Shown in pieces: positions 1 to 5,444 of a stretch of 17,097 bases of DNA. The stretch lies in assembly GCA_900548745.1 (NCBI GenBank), contig URLQ01000052.1:1-17097 (forward strand), given 5' to 3'. The position numbers and the translations under genes were made by a program. The notes below the pieces were generated by a model. It saw only the letters and a list, made by a program, of their open reading frames with translations, was not told the DNA's origin and made no database searches. Source of the DNA: an uncultured Prevotella sp. (GTDB taxonomy: Bacteria; Bacteroidota; Bacteroidia; Bacteroidales; Bacteroidaceae). Position 1 is the stretch's first letter; the number at the start of each line of letters is the position of its first letter.

Positions 1-61
1 CCCTTTCTTTGAAAGGAACGTAAAATCAATAGTATTATTGCGGTGATTGTACTTTTATTAA

Positions 62-358
62 TCACTTAACTCGTTGCACCGTACTTACGCCCTTTCCACT
101 TAACTTCGCCACATCTGTTTTTACAGAGCCTACCTTGCGTCCGAGCTTCCCACCTTTCTCTATATACCGCTTCCTTCCTGACTGCAATCGGAATGAGATA
201 TTGTCACGTTCCAATTGCGCACAGGTCGAAAGCGTGGCTATCATTATCGGGGCAAAGAGGGACGGATGTCCTTCATCGTCCAATAATGTAAGTTGTTCCT
301 TGTATGTAGAGGTTAATGCTACAGTCAATGAGTTGCTGGCAACGGCCAATGTGAACAT
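62..358 (-). pseudogene. Serine recombinase (resolvase) remnant, middle and C-terminal part
   Basis: The leftward reading frame carries a block typical of resolvase/invertase-type serine recombinases: AQLERDNISFRLQSGRKRY followed by a Gly/Lys-rich LGRKVGS segment and a short C-terminal helix-turn-helix piece (VAKLSGKGVSTVQRVK). The N-terminal catalytic part with the nucleophilic serine is absent: upstream on this strand (359-500) all frames are soon closed by stops. The stretch that normally separates the GRKxGS segment from the HTH also appears to be missing, because KTD runs straight into VAKLSGKG, which suggests an internal deletion. I read it as a dead gene fragment, either host DNA flanking the phage or old cargo. 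Family assignment is fairly secure; the extent of the original gene is not. Confidence 0.6.
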
Positions 359-1066
359 GGTTTATCGTAATCTGAAAGCAGACAAGATACGCAAGCGCAT
401 ATCGCATTACTTTATTTTGTAACCAACCGTCTTTGAATCTTGGATAACGTCTTTGACATTGTTGCGAAATGCCTGTTGACACCATTCAAGAGTGTGGAAC
501 AAAGTAAGCTCCATCATGCCTGTCTCTTCAAGAAGAATTGCTCATTCTACTAATCGCCCAAATTCATATACTTTTGGGTAAGATCGGTGTGATGGAAAGT
601 TAAAAGCGTTAAATTTTGCCTATTTCGTATCTATATAGAATCCACACAGTCACTTTTCTACCGTTTAGAGTGTATAGCTTTGATAAACAACTGATAATAG
701 ATGCTATGGTTTTATAATATATTTAGCCCATTTGAAAAAGTCCAGATCATATATGGGGCACAGAACGAAGCGTATATGAGTCGGTCGGCTGAAAAATGGG
801 TGAGAGATTTGTGTTTCAACGAGTTAGGCGTGTGTGGCTGAAATGGCGGCGTAAAACGAAGCGTTTACATAGGCTTACATTTGGTTTATTTTTGGGGCTT
901 GTTGAGGCTCCTGTGGTTTACATGGGGCTTACGGGTGGTTTATATTGCGTTTCTGTTGGTGCTTGGTGTTGTGTTGGGGTGGGGTAGAATGGTGGCTGAG
1001 GCCACTTTTTTTATGGTGTTTCTGAATTTTTATATTGCGAAATTATTCCATATAATGATTATTTGG
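359..1066. other. Long stretch without a convincing gene
   Basis: About 700 bp between the recombinase remnant and the next promoter. A short leftward frame around 415-530 reads MMELTLFHTLEWCQQAF and then stops; it may be another decayed gene piece that I do not recognise. From about 780 rightward the top strand becomes rich in G and T and carries short repeated GGTTTACAT-like words (listed separately). The rightward open frames at 796-987 and 881-1129 are rich in W, G, V and L, look like no known protein, and probably reflect base composition. No RNA gene was recognised. Confidence 0.5.
863..944 (+). repeat. Cluster of degenerate YTTACAT-type repeats
   Basis: Six related short words occur in about 80 bp: GTTTACAT (863), GCTTACAT (873), GGTTTATT (883), GGTTTACAT (915), GGGGCTTAC (924) and GGTTTATA (937). 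The first three are spaced exactly 10 bp apart and the last three about 10-12 bp apart, so they lie on roughly the same face of the helix. Phased degenerate repeats are what a cooperatively bound protein would need. In a transposable phage, transposase binding sites near the left end are one candidate. No protein can be assigned from sequence alone. Confidence 0.4.
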
Positions 1067-1074
1067 TATATTTG
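1067..1074 (+). promoter_or_regulatory. Bacteroidetes-type -7 element upstream of the small gene
   Basis: TATATTTG matches the Bacteroidetes -7 consensus TAnnTTTG and is followed by GC. It lies about 20 nt before the ATG at 1095, so the leader would be very short. A good TTTG -33 element at the usual 19-21 nt spacing is not present (TTAT occupies that place), so strength is uncertain. Confidence 0.5.
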
Positions 1075-1094
1075 CAAAAACAAAACGAGTGAAT

Positions 1095-1328
1095 ATGGCA
1101 AAGGTGATACATGTGCATCTGCTGCATAATATAGATGGAACGAGGCGGAAAGACTGGTACTTTAGCAGCATTTCCGCGGTTTATACGGTTTTGACGGCTG
1201 AACAGATCGGCGCGACGAAGAATTATTTGCTTCATGCCGGGCTGTCTGGCAATGGTACATTATGCACGAAACGCGCTATAATCAAGCAATCTACGCTTAT
1301 TTCATGCTCTCGTGGGGCTGATGATTAG
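1095..1328 (+). CDS. Small conserved-looking protein, function unknown
   Basis: This encodes 77 residues starting MAKVIHVHLLHNIDGTRRKD. An in-frame GTG two codons upstream (1089) is possible, but the ATG fits better. The protein is hydrophilic, with no membrane segment or signal peptide. It contains a Gly-containing LLHAGLSGNGTLCTKRAIIK stretch and reads like a compact folded protein, not a chance frame. I recall similar short proteins from Bacteroides genomes but cannot name a family. It is a single-gene unit: a -7 element lies just upstream and a strong intrinsic terminator 60 bp downstream, isolating it from the repressor region. Its place at the phage left edge suggests either a lysogeny-expressed accessory gene or a host gene next to the insertion. 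No function is proposed. Confidence 0.6.
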   Translation: MAKVIHVHLLHNIDGTRRKDWYFSSISAVYTVLTAEQIGATKNYLLHAGLSGNGTLCTKRAIIKQSTLISCSRGADD

Positions 1329-1387
1329 ACTGGTGTTTTTATGGCGTTAGAACGCAAATAAAAGGCCGTTTGGGCGGTCGTGGGAAT

Positions 1388-1412
1388 GGAGGTCGTTTGA
1401 CCTCCTTTTTTT
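1388..1412 (+). terminator. Strong intrinsic terminator
   Basis: A perfect 7-bp stem (GGAGGTC, loop GTTT, GACCTCC) is followed directly by seven Ts. It closes the 1095-1328 transcription unit. Two smaller hairpins (GCGT/ACGC near 1344-1355 and GGCCG/CGGTC near 1364-1379) precede it. Confidence 0.9.
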
Positions 1413-1440
1413 ATGTCCAAAAATGGCGAAAAATGGGAAT

Positions 1441-1495
1441 GGGGTTACTATTGGGGTTACAGATAGGGGTTACATTTTCGGAAATTAGGGGTTAC
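1441..1495 (+). repeat. Four direct copies of GGGGTTAC
   Basis: Exact copies of GGGGTTAC begin at 1441, 1453, 1466 and 1488. The last two share a longer context (TAGGGGTTACA, then a divergent AT-rich piece ending TTCGG), so they form an imperfect repeat with a 22-bp period. MuA end sites are also about 22 bp long, which makes a transposase-site role conceivable. Each copy also brings a run of four Gs on the top strand. Confidence 0.6.
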
Positions 1496-1501
1496 ACATT
1501 C

Positions 1502-1533
1502 GGGGTTTTCGGGGGTAGGATAGAGGGGGAGGG
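1502..1533 (+). other. G-quadruplex-capable G-tract block in a gene-free stretch
   Basis: Four G-runs (1502-1505, 1511-1515, 1525-1529, 1531-1533) have loops of 5, 9 and 1 nt, which satisfies a permissive intramolecular quadruplex pattern. The four GGGG runs of the GGGGTTAC repeats lie directly upstream. The whole 1413-1713 stretch has no gene and is strongly purine-rich on the top strand. Confidence 0.45.
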
Positions 1534-1652
1534 AAAAGGATGGTTTTAAGGGATAGGGTGGGGGAAACTACCCATTTGTGATATTGGTAAAATGGGCGCG
1601 AATCGGGCTAAAACCTTGTATTTATGGGGATTCTTGTATGATGTGAACCACA

Positions 1653-1670
1653 AAAGAGGGGGTACACCCC
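1653..1670 (-). terminator. Probable terminator of the repressor transcript
   Basis: On the leftward strand the repressor stop is followed about 45 nt later by GGGG-TGTA-CCCC and then CTCTTTTG, a short G/C stem with a T-rich tail. An alternative stem using the same Cs (CCCC at 1667-1670 with GGGG at 1678-1681) is possible. The stem is only 4 bp, so this is a moderate call. Confidence 0.45.
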
Positions 1671-1713
1671 ACCAAACGGGGGCTAATGGCGTTGGAGGGG
1701 CATACATTTCGTG

Positions 1714-2421
1714 TTAGAAGAACTTGGAAATGCTTCCAATAACCTCAAATACGTTCATGATGCGTTCTACCGGGTATTCTTGCTCGTCATAGTCTGTCGT
1801 ATTGATAGGGACGAAACGCAGCTTCTTGGGGTCTGACGACCGACGGAGTATCTTGATGGTGCGTAATGTATCAAGTACGACAGCGTAAATCTCCCCATAT
1901 TGAATGTCCTCCAGGGCGCATTTATGGAGGGCAATAATGTCACCATGGTTAATTTTGGGTTCCATAGAGTGTCCTGTAACATTACACCAGAAGTCAGCCT
2001 TCTCAAATCCTTGTATCACGATGTTGTTGGTCGGAATCGTTACTTGAGAATTGACAATCTCATTGAACCCACCTAAGAAGTCCACATCGTAGTATGGTTT
2101 GCCCACGGTTGGATTGAATGATACGGCAGGAGCATTGTCTTTATTTTCGATTTGTTCTATGGATTTATTGCTCTTTTTCTTGCATGATGGCGAAATGTTT
2201 AGCATTTCTCCTGCCCCAGTCATGATCCATTCAACACTTACCTCTGGATAAGTGGCGAAAAATTTTGTAACAACATCCTCGGTAATACCAGTTTTACTCT
2301 CTAATGTGCCACGCGAAACCCCTATTTTGGCATAGAAATCACGCTTGCTGATACCTAAAGTACCAGCAAAAAACAAAATTCTTTGTTTGATTGGCGAAAT
2401 ATTTTGCTCTTTTTCTTGCAT
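1714..2421 (-). CDS. Phage repressor, HTH plus S24 (LexA/CI-like) peptidase domain
   Basis: I place the start at the ATG at 2421 (235 residues). The frame is open to 2514, but that extension would lie across and upstream of the leftward promoter. Residues 8-70 form a helix-turn-helix DNA-binding domain (GISKRDFYAKIGVSRGTLE). Residues about 105-235 are an S24 peptidase-like domain with the catalytic serine in TGHSMEP (S152) and the lysine in RTIKILRR (K190). Known family behaviour is dimerisation on operators and RecA-stimulated self-cleavage, so DNA-damage induction is likely. A canonical Ala-Gly cleavage pair is not obvious; a GG pair lies at 117-118. The gene is divergent from the early operon, as the c gene is in Mu. 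The linker (about residues 74-85) is encoded by an exact 33-bp copy of the gene's own start region, read in another frame. Confidence 0.88.
   Translation of the reverse strand: MQEKEQNISPIKQRILFFAGTLGISKRDFYAKIGVSRGTLESKTGITEDVVTKFFATYPEVSVEWIMTGAGEMLNISPSCKKKSNKSIEQIENKDNAPAVSFNPTVGKPYYDVDFLGGFNEIVNSQVTIPTNNIVIQGFEKADFWCNVTGHSMEPKINHGDIIALHKCALEDIQYGEIYAVVLDTLRTIKILRRSSDPKKLRFVPINTTDYDEQEYPVERIMNVFEVIGSISKFF
2168..2200. repeat. 33-bp direct repeat, internal copy inside the repressor gene
   Basis: Identical over all 33 bp to 2404-2436, 236 bp away. On the repressor strand this copy also contains ATG CAA GAA AAA GAG CAA, but here it is followed by TAA. The repressor itself reads through it in a different frame, giving the linker NISPSCKKK. 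Confidence 0.9.
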
Positions 2422-2438
2422 GATGGCGAAATGTTTTG
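2253..2438. promoter_or_regulatory. Array of TGGCGAAA-TTTTG words, candidate operators
   Basis: Related words occur at 2253-2269 (TGGCGAAAAATTTTGTA), 2392-2406 (TGGCGAAATATTTTG) and 2424-2438 (TGGCGAAATGTTTTG), with a shorter one at 2188-2200. The copies at 2392 and 2424 are 32 bp apart, about three helical turns. The same half-site appears as a perfect inverted repeat at 3014-3032 in the next regulatory gene. They lie in the repressor's first third and promoter, where autoregulatory operators would be useful. Confidence 0.4.
2404..2436. repeat. 33-bp direct repeat, copy at the repressor start codon
   Basis: Identical to 2168-2200. It covers about 15 nt upstream of the repressor ATG (2421) and its first six codons (MQEKEQ). 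It abuts the palindromic promoter region at 2438-2482. Confidence 0.9.
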
Positions 2439-2482
2439 TATCTTTGCAGCGTGTTCCAATATGAACGAGCGGCCAAAGATAC
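2438..2482. promoter_or_regulatory. 45-bp palindrome holding two face-to-face promoters (lysis-lysogeny switch)
   Basis: The outer arms GTATCTTTG (2438-2446) and CAAAGATAC (2474-2482) are perfect inverted repeats. Each contains a Bacteroidetes -7 element, TATCTTTG: one on the top strand (2439-2446) for the early operon, one on the bottom strand (2474-2481) for the repressor. GTTC/GAAC half-sites flank the centre. The top-strand promoter has TTG at 2416-2418 with a 20-nt spacer as a weak -33 element; the bottom-strand -33 is poor. With starts about 7 nt after each -7, the two transcripts would begin inside the palindrome, run toward each other and overlap briefly, so polymerase at one promoter should block the other. 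A repressor bound at the GTTC-GAAC centre would cover both starts. Confidence 0.7.
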
Positions 2483-2523
2483 GAAAAAAGACTGAGAATA
2501 ACGAATTTTAGCAATTAAAGAAT

Positions 2524-2763
2524 ATGAACGAGATTCAAAATGAGACATTAGACAAGATGGTGCTTGGTATCAAGCATGAAGCTGACGAGCGCATCGCGCA
2601 GGCCTTAAAACACTATGAGGCTGGCAAGCGCGACTGCGAGAATGGCATCTATGACAAGTGGTATCGATATAACACTTATCAAGATGGTCGGGCCTATGAT
2701 ATAGGTTGGATGGAGGTAAACGAGGAGGTGCAGAATGAGAATGTGCGATTCCTTGAACCATAA
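2524..2763 (+). CDS. Small early phage protein, function unknown
   Basis: First gene of the rightward early operon: 79 residues, acidic and hydrophilic, starting MNEIQNETLDKMV. A predicted helical N-terminal half contains IKHEADERIAQALKHYEAGKRD, followed by an aromatic-rich segment with KWYRYNTYQDGRAYDIGW. There is no membrane segment or recognisable DNA-binding motif. The start lies about 70 nt downstream of the predicted transcription start in the palindromic switch. Its place, directly after the divergent repressor and before the Ner-like gene, suggests an immediate-early regulatory or anti-host role, but nothing in the sequence proves one. Base composition is like the rest of the operon. 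Confidence 0.65.
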   Translation: MNEIQNETLDKMVLGIKHEADERIAQALKHYEAGKRDCENGIYDKWYRYNTYQDGRAYDIGWMEVNEEVQNENVRFLEP

Positions 2764-2797
2764 TTATACGAGGTAACAAGATTGAAGGATAACACGG

Positions 2798-2953
2798 AAG
2801 CCCTGAGTACTGCACCGGATTGTCGGCAGGGCTTGCCTCGGATGACAGCGGGAAAGACCGCAGGGGTGGCACGGTTGCAGTGGCCGGAAAGTTGGAATAA
2901 GCGAAAGCGAAGAGCGTAGGACAGCCACGGGGTTCGACTCCCCACACTCCACA
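2798..2953 (+). ncRNA. Candidate structured RNA with tRNA T-arm-like 3' end
   Basis: The 219-nt gap between two early genes has no rightward reading frame and several strong pairings. AAGCCCTG (2798-2805) pairs perfectly with CAGGGCTT (2827-2834). GCGG-GAAAGA-CCGC forms a hairpin at 2848-2861. GTGGC (2866-2870) pairs with GCCAC (2924-2928). GCGAAAGC (2901-2908) is a GNRA-type mini-hairpin. GGGG-TTCGACT-CCCC (2929-2943) looks exactly like a tRNA T-arm with a seven-base TTCRANY loop. It is followed by ACACTCCACA, like the 3' strand of an acceptor stem. No matching 5' acceptor strand, D-arm or anticodon arm was found, so it is not an ordinary tRNA. It could be a leader or attenuator for the downstream transposition genes, a processed tRNA-like RNA, or a tRNA-mimicking decoy. 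Confidence 0.5.
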
Positions 2954-2982
2954 AATAAGTATAACGTAAAAACAAGCGAGAT

Positions 2983-3393
2983 ATGAAAAAGTACATTCAT
3001 GTAACAAAAGAGGTTCGCCAAGAACTGGCGAAAGTGTTCAAGGTGGGTGACCGCACAGTGCGGAATGCTCTTCTCTTTGACAAGGATCGTGGCGACACAG
3101 ACTGCGCAAAACGTATTCGTATGTTTGCCCTTCAAAAGGGTGGTATCGTGATGGCAGTTGTCCCTGAAGTGGAAGTGTTGTATGACTACGACGGTATGAT
3201 TAGCCAGTACTTCCCTAATGGAGCAAAACTGGAAACCGACAAGAGTACAGGTAATACAGAGTTGTTCTACAAAGGTGAGTGTGTGTCGCGTTGGGATAAT
3301 ATCAAGTTACGCGATATGGATAATATCCAGCAGCTGGCGGCTCAACTCACACCCAAGAATCTTGATACAATGCTTCAAATTGTAAGCGAATAA
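2983..3393 (+). CDS. Early DNA-binding regulator (Ner-like position)
   Basis: 136 residues. Residues about 8-32 (VTKEVRQELAKVFKVGDRTVRNAL) form a clear helix-turn-helix, followed by a basic RIRMFALQKGG segment and a C-terminal half (about 60-136) without a recognised motif. It lies directly upstream of the transposase gene, 15 bp away, the place where Mu carries ner, which turns down early and repressor transcription. The Ner-like role is inferred from position and HTH; the protein is longer than Mu Ner (about 75 residues) and the C-terminal half is unexplained. The start follows a purine-rich AACAAGCGAG leader. A perfect 7-bp inverted repeat lies inside codons 11-17 and may be an operator. 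Confidence 0.6.
   Translation: MKKYIHVTKEVRQELAKVFKVGDRTVRNALLFDKDRGDTDCAKRIRMFALQKGGIVMAVVPEVEVLYDYDGMISQYFPNGAKLETDKSTGNTELFYKGECVSRWDNIKLRDMDNIQQLAAQLTPKNLDTMLQIVSE
3014..3032. promoter_or_regulatory. Perfect inverted repeat, candidate operator inside the Ner-like gene
   Basis: TTCGCCA-AGAAC-TGGCGAA is a 7-bp perfect inverted repeat with a 5-nt spacer. The half-site TGGCGAA is the word repeated around the repressor gene (2188, 2253, 2392, 2424). An intragenic operator 30 bp into this gene would allow autoregulation or control of transcription into the transposase genes. Base composition alone could produce some of these words. Confidence 0.4.
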
Positions 3394-3408
3394 TCGGGAG
3401 GCAGAATT

Positions 3409-5409
3409 ATGGAGTACCACGATAACAGACTTTGCATCTCGATGCGGGAACTTGTGGATGGCGGTGTGATGACCATACCCAACTACAAGCAGCTCTCTGC
3501 ACGCGGTCGCATAGATATTGTGCGTCGTGGTGGAAGAGGCGGTTATGCGCTCATCGCGGTCAGCAGTCTGCCCGATGCTTATCAAGACAAACTCAAGGAG
3601 CTTTATCCAGATCCGTCGCTTGAGGTGCTGCTTGCCTGGCTTGATGCCAACTACGAGGTGGACCAGGCAGCTGTCGCATATTTCAACGACTGGCGCAACC
3701 AGTGCGGACACGACCACGCTACCGATGCTCATGTGAAGGAGTATGTGACCAACGCCAGCGTGCTGAATGCTTGTATCAAACTCTACAACAACGCCAAGGC
3801 GATACAGAAGACGATGGGCCAGAAGTATGACTGGAGCATGATGTCGCAAGCTGTGGAGGGCTACCGTATGAAGACCGGGCACACATTGCCTGCAAGTATG
3901 TTGCGCTTCCGCAAGAAGGTGAACGAGTATCAGCGTGACGGATACCAGTGTCTCATCAGCCGAAAGTTCGGTAATCAGACAAGTCGTAAGGTGGATTACC
4001 GTACCGAGCGTTTGATTCTGTCGATAGCCGTGTTACCCAACAAGCCGTTCAATACTAATGTTTGGGAATTGTACAACTCGTTTGTGTGCGGTGAGCTGGA
4101 CGTGTATGACCCAGAAACCGGTGAGCTTTTCGACGCAAGCGAGTGGACCGACAAGAACGGTGACCCGAAGTCGCTGAGCGAAAGCACCATCACCAACTAT
4201 CTGAACAAACCGAAGAACCGACTGTTTATTGAGCACTCGCTTGACTCTTACACCACATTCATGCACGAGCAGATGCCACACGTTCATCGTCATGCGCCCG
4301 AGTTCTCGTTCTCAAAGATTTCATTCGATGACCGCGACCTCCCACGCAAACTAAAGGATACCAAGGCACGTCCGAAGGCATACTACGCCTACGATGTTAC
4401 AAGCCAGTGTGTGGTGGGCTACGCCTACAACCGCAACAAGAACGTGGACTTGGTTGCCGACTGCTTCCGCTCGATGTTCCGACTGATAGAAAGCAAGGGC
4501 TGGGGTTGCCCGGCACAGGTTGAGGTGGAGAACCACTTGATGAGTCAGTGGAAAGAGAGTTTCCTGAAGGCAGGAGTATTGTTCCCATTTGTACGTTTCT
4601 GTGCCCCGATGAACTCCCAAGAGAAATACGCTGAGCCGATGAACGGTGCCAAGAAACGCAGGGTGGAGCATCGGAACCACCTTGGCATCGGACGCTTCTA
4701 CGCCAAGGACAGGCACTACCGCATAGAAGCCAAGAAGGTGTTTGACGAGAAGAATGACACCTACGAAGACAAACAGTACTACACATGGGAAGAACTGATT
4801 GCAGACGACATCCGTGACATCAAGGAGTTCAACAATACCCTTCACCCGAACCAGAAGAAATACCCCGGCATGACACGCTGGCAAGTGCTTGAAGCCAATA
4901 TGAACCCAACGCTTCAGCCAATGGACAAATCGGTGTGGGCACGCTTTATCGGCGAGCACACAGAGACCTCCATACGCAGGAACAGCTACTGCAGAGTGGC
5001 GTATAAGGACTGGTGGTTGAGCAAGACTGAAGTGATGGAACGTCTCGATCCGAACAACTACAAGGTGGATGCCTACTATCTGACCGATGAGGACGGCAAC
5101 GCAACCGACGTTTATATCTTCCAGAACGACCGACTAATCGACAAGCTCGAGGACGTGGGCACGTTCAACACTGCCGATGCAGAGCAGACTGACGAGGACA
5201 AGGAGATATTCGTGAACCAGCAGAAGAAGATAGCAGCATTCAACGCATACGTGAAGAAGAACGCCATAGCAAGTGTGGGCATATCCAAGGCTGAGCAGAC
5301 CGCCCATGAAGAGGCTGCACCACCGCCACCGATTGAACTTCCACCGATGGAAAGTGAGCAGGAAATGGAAGTGACCTACCACATTTCTGACCCGTTGGCA
5401 GATTTATAG
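3409..5409 (+). CDS. MuA-like DDE transposase
   Basis: 666 residues, the same size as Mu A (663). It cuts the phage ends and joins them to target DNA, driving integration and replicative transposition. The N-terminal 1-75 region contains a winged-helix-like DNA-binding segment (SMRELVDGGVMTIPNYKQL). The catalytic core spans about 295-430. I align the first acidic residue to SFDDRD (D307/D308), the second to VEVENHLM (E374) and the third to QEKYAEPMNGAKK (E409, in the usual ExxNGxxK context). The second position is thus Glu where MuA and most DDE enzymes have Asp; this may be a lineage trait. A beta-barrel and helical C-terminal part (about 480-620) follows, with an acidic, proline-rich tail (635-650) that may contact the B ATPase. 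The B-like gene follows after 35 bp. Confidence 0.9.
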   Translation: MEYHDNRLCISMRELVDGGVMTIPNYKQLSARGRIDIVRRGGRGGYALIAVSSLPDAYQDKLKELYPDPSLEVLLAWLDANYEVDQAAVAYFNDWRNQCGHDHATDAHVKEYVTNASVLNACIKLYNNAKAIQKTMGQKYDWSMMSQAVEGYRMKTGHTLPASMLRFRKKVNEYQRDGYQCLISRKFGNQTSRKVDYRTERLILSIAVLPNKPFNTNVWELYNSFVCGELDVYDPETGELFDASEWTDKNGDPKSLSESTITNYLNKPKNRLFIEHSLDSYTTFMHEQMPHVHRHAPEFSFSKISFDDRDLPRKLKDTKARPKAYYAYDVTSQCVVGYAYNRNKNVDLVADCFRSMFRLIESKGWGCPAQVEVENHLMSQWKESFLKAGVLFPFVRFCAPMNSQEKYAEPMNGAKKRRVEHRNHLGIGRFYAKDRHYRIEAKKVFDEKNDTYEDKQYYTWEELIADDIRDIKEFNNTLHPNQKKYPGMTRWQVLEANMNPTLQPMDKSVWARFIGEHTETSIRRNSYCRVAYKDWWLSKTEVMERLDPNNYKVDAYYLTDEDGNATDVYIFQNDRLIDKLEDVGTFNTADAEQTDEDKEIFVNQQKKIAAFNAYVKKNAIASVGISKAEQTAHEEAAPPPPIELPPMESEQEMEVTYHISDPLADL

Positions 5410-5444
5410 AATGATATTAGAATACAATTAAAATAACGTGAGAC

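Noticed and set aside
796..1129. Two overlapping rightward open frames rich in W, G, V and L
   Set aside because: They follow G/T-rich repeats, have no protein-like pattern and no ribosome-binding site; probably composition artefacts.
2422..2514. N-terminal extension of the repressor frame (MLKFVILSLFSYLW...)
   Set aside because: It lies across and upstream of the leftward promoter in the palindrome; the ATG at 2421 gives a normal HTH-S24 protein.
2880..2953. Complete tRNA gene ending in the T-arm-like hairpin
   Set aside because: No 5' acceptor strand complementary to the 3' end, no D-arm and no anticodon arm in the right places; kept only as a tRNA-like structured RNA.
2764..2982. tmRNA or a part of it
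   Set aside because: The 3' end resembles tmRNA, but no tag-peptide frame or pairing 5' end is present.
4351..4959. 202-codon leftward open frame inside the transposase gene
   Set aside because: Antisense shadow of the transposase catalytic core; no protein-family pattern.
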